A program made the position numbers and the translations under genes. A DNA stretch of 64,000 bases from Actinomadura macra NBRC 14102 (GTDB lineage: Bacteria; Actinomycetota; Actinomycetes; Streptosporangiales; Streptosporangiaceae): positions 248,001-312,000 of the forward strand of contig NZ_BCQT01000006.1 of NCBI RefSeq assembly GCF_001552215.1, written 5' to 3'. The notes under the pieces are model-generated. The model saw only the letters and a list, made by a program, of their open reading frames with translations, was not told where the DNA came from and did no database searches. Shown piece by piece: positions 7,230 to 16,798 of this stretch (positions within the stretch are counted from its first letter, which is position 1; each line of letters starts with the position of its first letter).

Positions 7230-10200
7230 TCAGGCCGCCGGGACGCCGTCGAGCAGCGCGGCGAGGCCGGCCGCGTCCAGCAGGTCCGCGGGACGGACGG
7301 TGACGTTCGCGCTCACGTAGTGGAACGCCGCGCTGACCTGCTCGACCTCCACGCCGACCAGCTCGGCCCACGCCAGCCGATACGCCGCGAGCTGGACGGA
7401 GGCGAACGCGGCCTCCTCCGCCGGGGGCGGCGCACCGGTCTTCCAGTCGACGACCTCGTACGCGCCGTCCCGCGAGCGGAAGACGGCGTCCATCCGGCCC
7501 CGGACCAGCCGGTCGCCGATGATGGTCTCGAAGGGGACCTCGATGTCCAGGGGCTCGCGCGCCGCCCACTCCGACTCCTCGAACCGCTCGCGCAACCGCG
7601 CCAGGTGCGTGTCGTCGGCGGCGCCCTCGTCGGCGGCGCCGGGCAGCTCGTCGGGGTCCAGCAGGCGCTGCTGGCCCCAGCGACTCTCCAGCCAGGCGTG
7701 GAACGCGGTGCCGCGCCGCGCGTAGGGGGCGGGCGGGCGCGGCATCGGACGGCGGATCTGCCGGGCCAGCGCCGCCGGGTCGCGCGCCAGCGACACCAGC
7801 GACGACACCGACAGGTTCGCGGGCAGCTCGACGAGCAGACCGTCGCCGCCCCGGCCCCGGTCCCGTTCGGCGAGCAGCAGTTCGACGTCGCGCGCCCACG
7901 CCGTCATGCGGCCGCGGTCGGCGGCCGCGAGCCCGGCGTTCCCGGCCCAGTGCCGCGTCCGCCCGGCCATCGCATCCTCGACCATGCGGGCGCCCTCGAC
8001 CACCGCGGCGTAGCGCTCACGCGCGGTGACGTCCGTGCGGCCGCGCTCCCCGGGGCCGGCGGGCCAGTGCGCCTCGTCGGGGTCGGCGAGCAGCGGGTTG
8101 GTGGCGCCCTCCTCGGGCGGAGCGGCCCACACCGCGACCGACCCCGCGCCCGCCACGCACACCGCCCGCACCTCCTCCAGGAACGGCGAGGGGCCGAGCG
8201 GGCGGCCCGACGCGCCCCACCAGTACCCGGTGGTGACGAGCAGGCTGGAGGCGCGGGTGACCGCGACGTAGGCGAGCCGCCGTTCCTCCCGCAGGTCGCG
8301 TTCCGCGCACGCCTGCTCGAACGCGGCGAGGTCGTCCTTCTCCAGGCCGTTCAGGGGGGGCAGGTCGGCGCGGTCGCCGCGCAGCATGAACGGCAGGACG
8401 CGCGGGTTCGCGGTCCAGCGCGTGGCGTTCTGCGGCGGCGACGGGAACACCGAGCCCTTGGCGGGACCGCCGTTCTTCTGCGGCATGGACGACAGGCCGG
8501 GGACGACGACCACCGGCCATTCCAGCCCCTTGGACGCGTGGACGGTCAGGAGCTTGACGCTGTTGGTCTCGCCGACCCGCCCGGCCTCCAGCCCGAACTC
8601 CTCGGACTCGGCGGCCTTGAGGTAGGCGAGGAACGCGCCGAGCGTGGGGTCTTCGGCGTCGCCGGCGAAGGTGGCGGCGGCGTCGATGAAGGCGTCCAGG
8701 TCGGCGCGCGCGGTGACCGGGTCGAGCCCGGACCGGGCGGCGACCTCGATGTCCAGCCCGAGCGCCCGTTCCACCTCGGTGACCAGGTCGGGCAGCGGCA
8801 GCCCCACCTGGCTCCGCAGGCCGCGCATCTCGTCGCGGAGCCGCCGCAGCCGCCCGAAGCCCTCGGGCGAGTAGGCGGCGGGGTCGCCGAGATCGTCCAG
8901 CGCGTCCACCAGGCTGCCGGTCTCCTGGTTCAGTTCGCTGACGAGCTGCCGTAGCGGATCCTCGCCCGCGGCCTCACCGGACCCGGCGGGCGCGTCACCC
9001 GCGGGAGCATCGGCCTCAGGCGGGGACGGCGCCTCGGGCGGCGCCGGTGGGGTCACGTCGCGGGCGGACTCCTGGGCCAGCGCCCGCGCCCGCCTGCCCA
9101 GGGCGACGAGGTCGCGGGGGCCGAGGCGCCAGCGGGGGCCGGTGAGGAGGCGGGCGAGGGACGCGCCGGCCGTCGGATCGTGCATGGCGCGCAGGGTGGC
9201 GACGACGTCCTGCACCTCCGGGACGGTCAGCAACCCGCCGAGGCCGACGACCTCCACCGGGATGCCGCGCGCCTCCAGCGCCCGCCGGACGAGCGGGAAC
9301 TGCGACCGCTTGCGGGCCAGGACGGCGATGTCGGAGTACTGGAGCGGCTCGGCCTGGACGCCGCCGTCCGGGGCGATCTCGGGGTCGGCCGCCATCAGGC
9401 CCGCGACGCGCGCGGCGATCCGGTCGGCCTCCTCCTCGACGGTGGTGAACAGGGCGCACTCGACCCGGCCGCGTCCCTCGCGCCCGGCCCCGGGGACGAG
9501 CCGGGGCACCGCCGCCGTCTCCGCCCGAAGCTCCTCCTGGATCCTGGCCGCCGCGTCCAGGATCTGCTCGCCGTTGCGGAACGAGCGGCTGAGCTGGACG
9601 ACGGGCGCCGGCACGGGACGGCGCCCGGCGACGGCCGCCTGCGCGGGAAAGTCGTGGGCGAACCGCAGCAGGTTCCCGGCGCTCGCGCCCCGCCACCCGT
9701 AGATGGACTGGCAGGGGTCGCCGACCGCCGTCACCGGGTGGCCGCCGGAGAACAGCGACGTCAGCAGGACGAGCTGCGCCTGGCTGGTGTCCTGGTACTC
9801 GTCGAGCAGGACCACGGAGAAGCGGGACCGCTCGAACATCCCCACCTCGGGGTGCTTGTAGGCGATCCGCGCGGACAGCGCCATCTGGTCGCCGTGGTCG
9901 ATGACCTCCCGGTCGGCCTTGGCCCGCCCGTACGCCTCGATGAGCGGCATCAGCTGCTCGCGGACGGCGTGCTTGGCGAGGATGTCGCGCTGCGGCTTGA
10001 GCGCCTTCTTCAGCGAGGCGAACCGCTCGTCCAGCCAGGTCCCGACCCTGCGGACGTCCTCGGACGTGCGCAGGTGCTCCGACAGGTCACCGGACAGCTC
10101 CATCACGGCCTTGGTGACGGTGTCGGGCTGCCATTCGATGCGGTCCATGGGGCCGTTGTAGGTGTCCACCACGCGGGAGCAGATCTGCCAGGCGACCGCC

Positions 10201-10619
10201 GGTGAGATCAGCCGCATCGTCGGCTCCAGGGCTTCGCGCAGGGCGTGGTCGCCGAAGAGCCGCGCCGCGTAGGAGTGGTACGTCGACACCATCGGCTCGC
10301 CGTCGAACAGCGTCTCGCCGCCGAGCCGCTCCAGCTCGTCGCCCGGCAGAACCTCGCGGAGCTTGTCGAGCCGCTTGCGGACGCGGACGCCGAGCTCGGC
10401 CGCGGCCTTGCGGGTGAACGTCAGCCCGAGGACCCGCTCGGGGCGCACGAACCCGTTCGCGACCAGCCACACCACCCGCGCGGCCATCGTCTCGCTCTTG
10501 CCCGACCCGGCGCCCGCGATCACCCCCATCGGCGCCAGCGGCGCCTCGATCACCCGGGCCTGCTCGTCGGTGGGCGCGGGTATCTCCAGCAGCCGTGCCA
10601 GCTCGCCCGGCGTGATCAC
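7230..10619 (-). CDS. adnB: AdnB-like helicase-nuclease subunit
   Basis: 1129 residues: a UvrD-type superfamily 1 helicase with a C-terminal RecB-type nuclease. Walker A is GAGSGKSE (36-43). Walker B VVLLDEYQDTSQAQ and motif III GDPCQSIYGWRG follow. Motifs V/VI include LLTVHASKGLEWP and RLAYVAVTRA, and the nuclease motif YEVVDWKTG sits near 1070. It lies 15 bp downstream of a second helicase-nuclease, the mycobacterial adnA-adnB order. The AdnAB heterodimer resects double-strand breaks. A GTG start with an upstream G-rich Shine-Dalgarno is used. Residues 520-545 are a Pro/Ala/Glu-rich linker typical of high-GC insertions. Confidence 0.88.
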   Translation of the reverse strand: MITPGELARLLEIPAPTDEQARVIEAPLAPMGVIAGAGSGKSETMAARVVWLVANGFVRPERVLGLTFTRKAAAELGVRVRKRLDKLREVLPGDELERLGGETLFDGEPMVSTYHSYAARLFGDHALREALEPTMRLISPAVAWQICSRVVDTYNGPMDRIEWQPDTVTKAVMELSGDLSEHLRTSEDVRRVGTWLDERFASLKKALKPQRDILAKHAVREQLMPLIEAYGRAKADREVIDHGDQMALSARIAYKHPEVGMFERSRFSVVLLDEYQDTSQAQLVLLTSLFSGGHPVTAVGDPCQSIYGWRGASAGNLLRFAHDFPAQAAVAGRRPVPAPVVQLSRSFRNGEQILDAAARIQEELRAETAAVPRLVPGAGREGRGRVECALFTTVEEEADRIAARVAGLMAADPEIAPDGGVQAEPLQYSDIAVLARKRSQFPLVRRALEARGIPVEVVGLGGLLTVPEVQDVVATLRAMHDPTAGASLARLLTGPRWRLGPRDLVALGRRARALAQESARDVTPPAPPEAPSPPEADAPAGDAPAGSGEAAGEDPLRQLVSELNQETGSLVDALDDLGDPAAYSPEGFGRLRRLRDEMRGLRSQVGLPLPDLVTEVERALGLDIEVAARSGLDPVTARADLDAFIDAAATFAGDAEDPTLGAFLAYLKAAESEEFGLEAGRVGETNSVKLLTVHASKGLEWPVVVVPGLSSMPQKNGGPAKGSVFPSPPQNATRWTANPRVLPFMLRGDRADLPPLNGLEKDDLAAFEQACAERDLREERRLAYVAVTRASSLLVTTGYWWGASGRPLGPSPFLEEVRAVCVAGAGSVAVWAAPPEEGATNPLLADPDEAHWPAGPGERGRTDVTARERYAAVVEGARMVEDAMAGRTRHWAGNAGLAAADRGRMTAWARDVELLLAERDRGRGGDGLLVELPANLSVSSLVSLARDPAALARQIRRPMPRPPAPYARRGTAFHAWLESRWGQQRLLDPDELPGAADEGAADDTHLARLRERFEESEWAAREPLDIEVPFETIIGDRLVRGRMDAVFRSRDGAYEVVDWKTGAPPPAEEAAFASVQLAAYRLAWAELVGVEVEQVSAAFHYVSANVTVRPADLLDAAGLAALLDGVPAA

Positions 10620-10634
10620 GCCGTTCCCCCCACG

Positions 10635-13600
10635 CTAGTCACCGACCTGCCCGCCCTCGTCATGCACCGGACAGCAGGACCGTACGGGGCACGTCCGACA
10701 CTTGTCGTTGGCGCGCGCCTGGAAGACCTCCCCCGCCATGCCGGTCGCGACGATCTCGATGAGCTTCTTCGGCCAGTCGGGGTCGGCGTCGTCGGCGGGC
10801 GGGGGCTGCTCCTGCTCGCGGGCGCGGGCGGCGAAGGCGGCCTTGCCGACCTGGACGAGCTTGGCGCCGCCGGGGTCGATGAGGCCGTGCCGCTCGAACG
10901 CGCCGAGCATCACGGCGTACTGGTAGACGCCGAGCTGCGGGTGCCGGGCGAGGTCCTCCTTCGGCACGGCGCTGCTGGAGGTCTTGATGTCGATGATGAC
11001 CGCGCGGCCCTGCTCGTCGCGCTCGGCACGGTCGATGCGGCCCTTGATGACGACGCGGCCGAGGTCGACCTTGAACGACTCCTCCAGCGCGACGACCTCG
11101 TTGGGGTTGTCGCGGTGCCAGGACAGGAACTTGTCGACCATCGCCGCCGCCTGGTCGCGCTGCTTCTCCGAGTACCAGGCGCTGCGGAAGTCCAGGTCGT
11201 TCCAGATCTCGTCGAGCCGCTCGGCGACGTGGACCTCGCTGATCCCGTCGTCGGCGCCCGCCATCTCGGCGACCGCGTGGATGACCTTGCCCATGGTGCT
11301 GAACTCGTTGGGGCCGCCCTCCTGCGCGCCGACGGCCGAGGCGAGCAGCCAGCGCAGCCCGCAGGTGGTGAACGCCTCGACCTGGGACGGCGAGATCGTG
11401 ATCTGCTCGTCCTCGGCGAACGCCGGGCCCGGGTCCGACAGCGCGGTGATGGCGTACCAGTTCTCCGGTTTGGCGCCGCGCACGCCGGCCCGCGCGAGCC
11501 GCGCCAGGTGGCCGGCGGCGGCGCGGCGCAGCGGCCCGGGGCGGGAGGCGTCGGCGACCACCGACCTCAGGTCCGCCACCAGCGCCGACAGCGACAGCCA
11601 GCGGGTCTTCTCGTCCAGCTGGGACTGCTCGATGGCGCCCGGGAGCAGCTCGTTGAGGAACCGGGACGGCCGCTCCTCGGTGTCGTCCCCGCCGACCGCG
11701 GTGACGACGAGCCGCCTGCGCGCGCGCGTCACGGCCACGTAGAACAGCCGGCGTTCCTCGTCCAGCATCTTGGCGGCCATCGACGCGCCCGCCGCCTCCT
11801 CGCCGTCGGGCTCGGCGCCGGCGGCGTGCTCGACCAGTTCCTCGACGCCCAGCAGCGACCCGCGCAGCCGCACGTCCGGCCACACGCCCTCCTGCACGCC
11901 GGCGACGACGACCACGTCCCATTCCAGGCCCTTGGAGCGGTGCGCGGTGAGGATCCGGACCGCCTCGCCGTCCGGCGCCTGCTCGGCGAGGGTGTCCCCG
12001 GCGATCTCCTGCGCGGCGATGTTGTCGACGAAGAGCTCGGGGCCCGCCTGCGGGAGCCGGTCGACGAACCGCGCCGCGTGGTCGAAGAGCGCCACGATGG
12101 CGTCGAGGTCGCGGTCGGCGGCGGCGCCCCGCGTGCCGCCCTTGACGCTCTGCGCCAGCAGGATGTCGGCCTGGCCGCTCTCCTTCCACACCGCCCACAG
12201 CACGTCCTCGGCGCTACCGCCGTCGTGCACGCTGCGCCGCGCCATCTCGATCAGGTGCGCGACGCGCTCGGCGGGCGCCCGCACCTTCTCGTGGACGGGC
12301 ACCAGCTCGCGCGGGTCGTTCACCGCCGCGACGAGCAGCTCGCCCAGGGGACGCTGGCCGCCCGACAGCTCCTCCAGGTCGCGCAGGGCTCGTTTGAGCC
12401 GCCGCATCGCCAGCGCGTCGGCGCCGCCGAGCGGGCCGGTGAGCAGGTCCTCCGCGACGACCTCGTCCAGGAAGCCCTTCTTGAGCGCCGCTCGCAGCAG
12501 CACCAGGAACGGCCGGACCGCGGGTTCGGAGACGAGCGGCACCTCGTCCCCGGCGACCACCACCGGCACCCCGGCCTGGGCGAGGGCGCGGCGCAGCACC
12601 GGGACCTGCCGGATCGCGCTGCGGACGAGGACGGCCATGCGCGACCACGGGACGCCGTCGAGGAGGTGCGCGCGGCGGAGCTCGTCGGCGACGAGGGCGG
12701 ACTCCTGGCTTTCGGAGTCGGCGATCACAGCGCGCACTTCGTCGGGGGGTCCAGGGGGGGCGCCCCCCCTGACAGACACAGCGCGCACTTCGTCGGCCCC
12801 TGCACGTGCTTCGTCGTCGAGGTCTTCCAGCGGACGGAGCGCCCGGTGCTCGGCGACGCCCGCCGCCCCGGCCGGCAAACGGTTCGCGATCCGCCGGGAC
12901 GCCTCCAGGATCTCCGGGCCCATCCGGCGGCACGTCCGCAGCGCCACCACCGGCGCCGGGTCGCCGTCCAGCGTGCGGAAGCGGTGCGGGAACTCCTGGA
13001 TGCCGCGAACGTCGGCGCCCCGGAACCCGTAGATCGACTGGTCGGGGTCGCCGACGACGACGAGGTCGCGGCCCTCCCCCGCGAGGTGGTGCAGCAGCGC
13101 CTCCTGCGCGGGGTCGGTGTCCTGGTACTCGTCCACGAACACGACGTCGTAGGCGTCGCGTTCGCGGATCCGCACCTGCTCGTCGGCGAGCATCCCGGCG
13201 GCGAGCTGGATCAGCTCGCCGTAGTCGTAGGTCTGGACGGGGTCGAGCAGGAACCGGTCGGCATAGCGCTCCATGAAGGAGCCGATGGCGGGCCAGTCAT
13301 CGCGGCCCCGGACCCGGCCGAGCGCGGCCAGTTCCTCCGCGTAGTACTGGCGCTCGACCGCCCGCAGCGTGAAGTCGCGCAGTTCCTCGGCGAATCCGCG
13401 AGTCGCCAGCGCGGCGCGGAGCCGCTCCGGCCAGTCCCGCGCGCCGTCCGCCAGCTCGCCCTCCAGCAGCCGCCGGACCTCCAGCAGTTGTTCGGGCCCC
13501 GACAGCAGCCGCGGCGCGGGCTCCTCGTTCAGCACGGCGTCCCGGCGGAGCAGCGCGTAGGCGTAGCTGTGGAAGGTGAGCGCGAGCGGTGTCCGCGTCG

Positions 13601-13877
13601 TCCGGTGCAGGCGTCCGGTGATCCGCTGCCGCAGCTCGCCCGCCGCCTTGCGGCTGAACGTCAGGACCAGGACGCGCTCGGGGTCGGTGCCGCGGCCCTC
13701 GATCCGGTCGACGACCGCCTCGACGATCGTGGTCGTCTTGCCGGTGCCCGGCCCCGCAAGCACCAGCATCGGCCCGCCGGCATGCTCGACCACCCGCCGC
13801 TGCTGCTCGTCGAGCACAGGCGGGACGGCCCGCGCGGGACCCGCGCGGCGCACGAGACGGTAGGAAGCAGACGGCAC
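10635..13877 (-). CDS. adnA: AdnA-like helicase-nuclease subunit
   Basis: 1080 residues, partner of the next gene. Walker A is AGPGTGKTTT (41-50), Walker B DVVFVDEYQDTDP, then GDPDQSIYGFRG and LTAHRSKGLEWDV. The C-terminal nuclease has VIIDIKTSSS. A cysteine in FTTCGLRWLL together with CRTCPVRSCC at the C-terminus fits the AddB-type [4Fe-4S] staple around the nuclease. GTG start at 13877 (MPSASYRL). Oddity: between the helicase parts a 51-bp in-frame insertion with a perfect palindrome and 20-bp flanking direct repeats adds about 17 residues (see 12726-12796). Confidence 0.88.
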   Translation of the reverse strand: MPSASYRLVRRAGPARAVPPVLDEQQRRVVEHAGGPMLVLAGPGTGKTTTIVEAVVDRIEGRGTDPERVLVLTFSRKAAGELRQRITGRLHRTTRTPLALTFHSYAYALLRRDAVLNEEPAPRLLSGPEQLLEVRRLLEGELADGARDWPERLRAALATRGFAEELRDFTLRAVERQYYAEELAALGRVRGRDDWPAIGSFMERYADRFLLDPVQTYDYGELIQLAAGMLADEQVRIRERDAYDVVFVDEYQDTDPAQEALLHHLAGEGRDLVVVGDPDQSIYGFRGADVRGIQEFPHRFRTLDGDPAPVVALRTCRRMGPEILEASRRIANRLPAGAAGVAEHRALRPLEDLDDEARAGADEVRAVSVRGGAPPGPPDEVRAVIADSESQESALVADELRRAHLLDGVPWSRMAVLVRSAIRQVPVLRRALAQAGVPVVVAGDEVPLVSEPAVRPFLVLLRAALKKGFLDEVVAEDLLTGPLGGADALAMRRLKRALRDLEELSGGQRPLGELLVAAVNDPRELVPVHEKVRAPAERVAHLIEMARRSVHDGGSAEDVLWAVWKESGQADILLAQSVKGGTRGAAADRDLDAIVALFDHAARFVDRLPQAGPELFVDNIAAQEIAGDTLAEQAPDGEAVRILTAHRSKGLEWDVVVVAGVQEGVWPDVRLRGSLLGVEELVEHAAGAEPDGEEAAGASMAAKMLDEERRLFYVAVTRARRRLVVTAVGGDDTEERPSRFLNELLPGAIEQSQLDEKTRWLSLSALVADLRSVVADASRPGPLRRAAAGHLARLARAGVRGAKPENWYAITALSDPGPAFAEDEQITISPSQVEAFTTCGLRWLLASAVGAQEGGPNEFSTMGKVIHAVAEMAGADDGISEVHVAERLDEIWNDLDFRSAWYSEKQRDQAAAMVDKFLSWHRDNPNEVVALEESFKVDLGRVVIKGRIDRAERDEQGRAVIIDIKTSSSAVPKEDLARHPQLGVYQYAVMLGAFERHGLIDPGGAKLVQVGKAAFAARAREQEQPPPADDADPDWPKKLIEIVATGMAGEVFQARANDKCRTCPVRSCCPVHDEGGQVGD
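12726..12796. repeat. G-rich palindromic insertion in adnA with 20-bp direct repeats
   Basis: CACAGCGCGCACTTCGTCGG occurs at 12726-12745 and again at 12777-12796, a 51-bp (17-codon) offset. Between the copies lies the perfect palindrome CAGGGGGGGCGCCCCCCCTG (12752-12771). In the AdnA protein this reads as DEVRAV repeated 17 residues apart with a Gly/Pro-rich filler. It looks like insertion of a small palindromic element with duplication of flanking sequence, kept because the frame is preserved. Confidence 0.75.
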
Positions 13878-13980
13878 AACATTTCATTGGAGCAGATCAC
13901 CGGGGCGGATCGGACCACAAAGCACGCATGTCGCGCACGAGTCCCGCGTTCCCGGTGCTCAGAAGGTGACGGTGGTCACC

Positions 13981-14851
13981 TCAGACACCGAGGGCCACGC
14001 CGTCCTGGCGGGGGTCGGCGGCGCCGAGAAGGGCACCGTCCGCGACCGAGACGACCTGGGCACTGCCGCCCGCGCCCCACGCGTCCTGGACGGCCACCGC
14101 GTGGCCCGCCGACCGGAGCGCGGCGATCCGGGACGCGCCGAGCCGCGCCTCGACGCGCAGCTCGGGCGGCCCGCCGAGGACGTCGGCGTCGCTGTCCGGG
14201 TGGACGGTGAAGCGCGGCGCCCCCACCGCGACCGCCGGATCGTGGCCGTGGTCGAGCAGATGGGAGAGGAGTTGCGCGTTCCACTGGACCTGCCCGTCGC
14301 CGCCGGGGGTGTTGCCGACGTGCAGGAGGCCGCCGCCGATGCCACCGGTGACGAGCCAGGCGTTCAGCGTGTGCAGTGGCCGGCGCCGCGGGCGGACCTC
14401 GTTCGGATGCCCGTCGATCAGATAGGCGCCGCGTCCGAGGCGGTCGTTGAGGACGATGCCCGTCCCGGGGACGGTGATCCGCGCGCCGAACGCGAAGGCC
14501 AGCGAGTGGATGAGGCTCACCGCGCGTCCCTCCGCGTCCACCACGACCATGGACGAGCAGCCCGCGCCAGTGGTCGCTGCCGTCGCCGCAGCCCGCGAAG
14601 CGGTCCGCGAAGGCCAGCGGTAGAAGGCGGGTTCTCCGCCGTCCGGGCCGAACCCGCTGCCGCCGAACGCCGCGACCGTCCCGTCAGGCCTGCGCAGGAG
14701 CGCGAACGCGTCGCCGCCGACGCCGCACTGGCCGGGCAGCGCGAGCCACGACAGCGCGGCCATGGCCGAGCGCCGCATCCACCGCGTTCCCGCCCTCGGC
14801 GAGGACGCGGGCGCCGGCCTGGCTCACCGCCGGATGGCCGGCCGACACCAT
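13981..14851 (-). pseudogene. Degraded gamma-glutamyltransferase family gene
   Basis: The N-terminus (MVSAGHPAVSQAGARVLAEG, then NAVDAAL) lies in one frame. After about 14770 homology continues in another frame (MAALSWLALPGQCGVGGDAF). The central 200-250 residues of the roughly 520-residue family are missing, and FADRFAGCGDGSDHWRG appears in a third frame near 14560-14610. The tail SSMVVVDAEGRAVSLIHSL to the C-terminus is open (13981-14590). The usual catalytic threonine stretch is damaged to GCSS. At least two frameshifts plus a large deletion mean no working enzyme. A protein starting at the internal ATG (14778) cannot be ruled out. Confidence 0.75.
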
Positions 14852-14918
14852 CCCTCCGGACGCGACGGCCGGTCCACGCGGCGGGATCCCGAATTCGGTC
14901 AGTGTTCTGTGGATGACG

Positions 14919-15236
14919 TCAGGGCCCCTCGTCGGGGCCGCTCCAGCGGGCGCGGGCCATGTCGACGCGGTCGCCGTCGGCGCGCAGCGGCGTGCCCTCG
15001 GCGCGGTACTGCTCGTGGGCGCGGATCTCGTGACCGCTCGGCGGGCGCCCGTCCGCGCGGATGACCCGCCACCACGGCACGGCGCCGCCGTACAGGGACA
15101 TGACCCGGCCGACCTGCCGGGGCCCACCCTGCCCGACTATCTCGGCGAGGTCGCCGTAGGTCAGGACGCGTCCCGGCGGGATTCGCTCCACCGCGTCCAG
15201 TACGGCTTCGGCGTACTCGTCGGGCTCCGACCACAT
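14919..15236 (-). CDS. Alkyltransferase-like (ATL/MGMT-family) DNA-binding protein
   Basis: 105 residues with the O6-methylguanine transferase C-terminal fold: IPPGRVLTYGDLAEIVG (the arginine-finger helix), then PRQVGRVM and VPWWRVIRADG. In true methyltransferases the motif is PCHRV. Here the reactive cysteine is replaced by tryptophan, as in ATL proteins, which bind O6-alkylguanine and pass the lesion to nucleotide excision repair. The ATG at 15236 overlaps the mycosin gene stop. I recall an ATL gene beside adnA in mycobacteria too. Confidence 0.85.
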   Translation of the reverse strand: MWSEPDEYAEAVLDAVERIPPGRVLTYGDLAEIVGQGGPRQVGRVMSLYGGAVPWWRVIRADGRPPSGHEIRAHEQYRAEGTPLRADGDRVDMARARWSGPDEGP

Positions 15237-16798
15237 CACTCGATCTTCCCACCGGACGGCGGGTTCCGCGGCGGGTCTGCGAACGGATCCGCGAACGGGT
15301 CCGCGTACGGATCGGGGCGCTGATCGGCGGGTGCGTCCGCCGGTGGGGCACCGGGAGGCGCGAAGGACGGGGCTCCGGAAGGCGGATGGCCGGGCGGCGG
15401 GCCCGAAGGCCGGGTGTAGGACAGGCGCGGCGCGGGCGGCGACGGCGAGCGGCCATCGGACGTCCCGAATCCCTGCGTCCCGAACCCCGGCGAACCGGCG
15501 CCGTAGGGGCCGTACGCGCCGTGCGAGCCGCGCGAGTCGAGTCCTGGCGGCGCCGCGCCGGGGAGGCCGGCGAGGGCGGGACGGGGGTGGCGACGGGAGA
15601 AGGTGACCGAGATCGCGGCGGCCGCCAGCGTGCCGCCGACACCGACGACCAGGATCGTGACGATCAGCGGCGTGACCCAGCCGGGCCGCTCGATGACCCG
15701 CACCGGGCCGGGTTTGGCGCCGCCGAACCGCTCGCGGGCGGCCTTGCTCGCGGCGGCGCCCGTGTCACCGGAGGTCAGCGCGTCCGCGGCGGCGAGCGCG
15801 CGCTGGGCGTTGACCTCGCCGAACCCGACCTCCGGGTCGTACCTGCCGCCGGGCCCGTAGCGGGTCCCCGCGACGAGCGCCTGGGAGACCAGCGCGGGCG
15901 GCAGCTTCGGGTGCTTGGCGCGGATCAGCGCCGCGATTCCGGACACGATCGCGCAGGAGTCGCTGGTTCCGCCGCTGACGTAGTAGTTGCCGTCCGGCGC
16001 CGCGACGGGCAGCCCCACGCCCGGCGCCGAGAGCAGCACGGAGTAGTTGCGGTTGGAGAACGGGACTCGGCCGTGCGTCGCGTCCGTCGCCGCGACCGCG
16101 ATCACGCCGGGGTAGGACGCCGGGTAGGAGTACGGCGCGAAGCCGTCCCCGTCGAGGAGCCGGCTCTCGTCACCGTCGTTGCCTGCCGCGGCGACCACCA
16201 CGACGCCCTTGCCGATGGCGTAGCCGACCGCCTCCCGCTCCTCCGCGGACTCCTGGTTCTCGCCGAGGGAGAGGTTGATGACGTCGGCGCCGTGGTCGGC
16301 GGCGTAGCGGATGCCGCGGGCCACCGCGCTCTTGGACCGCTCGTCGGTGCGGAAACGCCGGAAGCTGGCGTCCTCCTTCTCGCCGATCACCCGGATCGCG
16401 AGGACGCGGGCCTGCGGCGCCATCCCGATGACGCCGGAGCCGCCGCCGGCGCCGTGGCCGTGCCCGGCGATCAGCGACGCCATGTTGGTGCCGTGCATCC
16501 GGGCCGGCTTCGTCCCCGCGTCGATCGGCGCGAGCATGTTCGGGCCCGTGGTGACCGATCCGGCAAGGTCGGGGTGGTTCGCGTCGACGCCGGTGTCGAC
16601 CACGGCCACCGTCACCCCGCGGCCACGGGTGACCTTCCAGGCGGCGTCCACGTCGAGGACGTCCAGGATCGGCTTCTGCCGCTGGCGGACCTCGTCGGCG
16701 CGCGCCGCCGGGGCCGGGACGAGCGGCAGCCACGCCCCGGTGACCGCCGCCGCGAGGACGGCCGCGGCCGTCCGCGCCGCCCGCGCCCGGGTCAGCAT
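15236..16798 (-). CDS. Mycosin-like membrane-anchored subtilase (MycP family)
   Basis: 520 residues. A signal peptide (to about ADE) is followed by a subtilisin domain with Asp in AVVDTGVD (D68), His in MHGTNMASLIAGHG (H102) and Ser in SGGTSDSCAIVSG (S280). The oxyanion Asn is in VVAAAGNDG. A transmembrane helix (LIVTILVVGVGGTLAAAAI) follows, with a Pro/Gly/Asp-rich cytosolic tail carrying ADPFADPFADP repeats. The architecture is that of type VII secretion mycosins, though the tail is longer. The ATG at 16798 overlaps the upstream gene's stop. No ESX component genes are present in the window, so its partner system is elsewhere or it acts alone. Confidence 0.82.
   Translation of the reverse strand: MLTRARAARTAAAVLAAAVTGAWLPLVPAPAARADEVRQRQKPILDVLDVDAAWKVTRGRGVTVAVVDTGVDANHPDLAGSVTTGPNMLAPIDAGTKPARMHGTNMASLIAGHGHGAGGGSGVIGMAPQARVLAIRVIGEKEDASFRRFRTDERSKSAVARGIRYAADHGADVINLSLGENQESAEEREAVGYAIGKGVVVVAAAGNDGDESRLLDGDGFAPYSYPASYPGVIAVAATDATHGRVPFSNRNYSVLLSAPGVGLPVAAPDGNYYVSGGTSDSCAIVSGIAALIRAKHPKLPPALVSQALVAGTRYGPGGRYDPEVGFGEVNAQRALAAADALTSGDTGAAASKAARERFGGAKPGPVRVIERPGWVTPLIVTILVVGVGGTLAAAAISVTFSRRHPRPALAGLPGAAPPGLDSRGSHGAYGPYGAGSPGFGTQGFGTSDGRSPSPPAPRLSYTRPSGPPPGHPPSGAPSFAPPGAPPADAPADQRPDPYADPFADPFADPPRNPPSGGKIE

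Noticed and set aside
10245..14210. 1321-codon open frame opposite adnA/adnB
   Set aside because: Antisense shadow of high-GC genes; low-complexity Arg/Gly/Asp/Leu composition and no domains.
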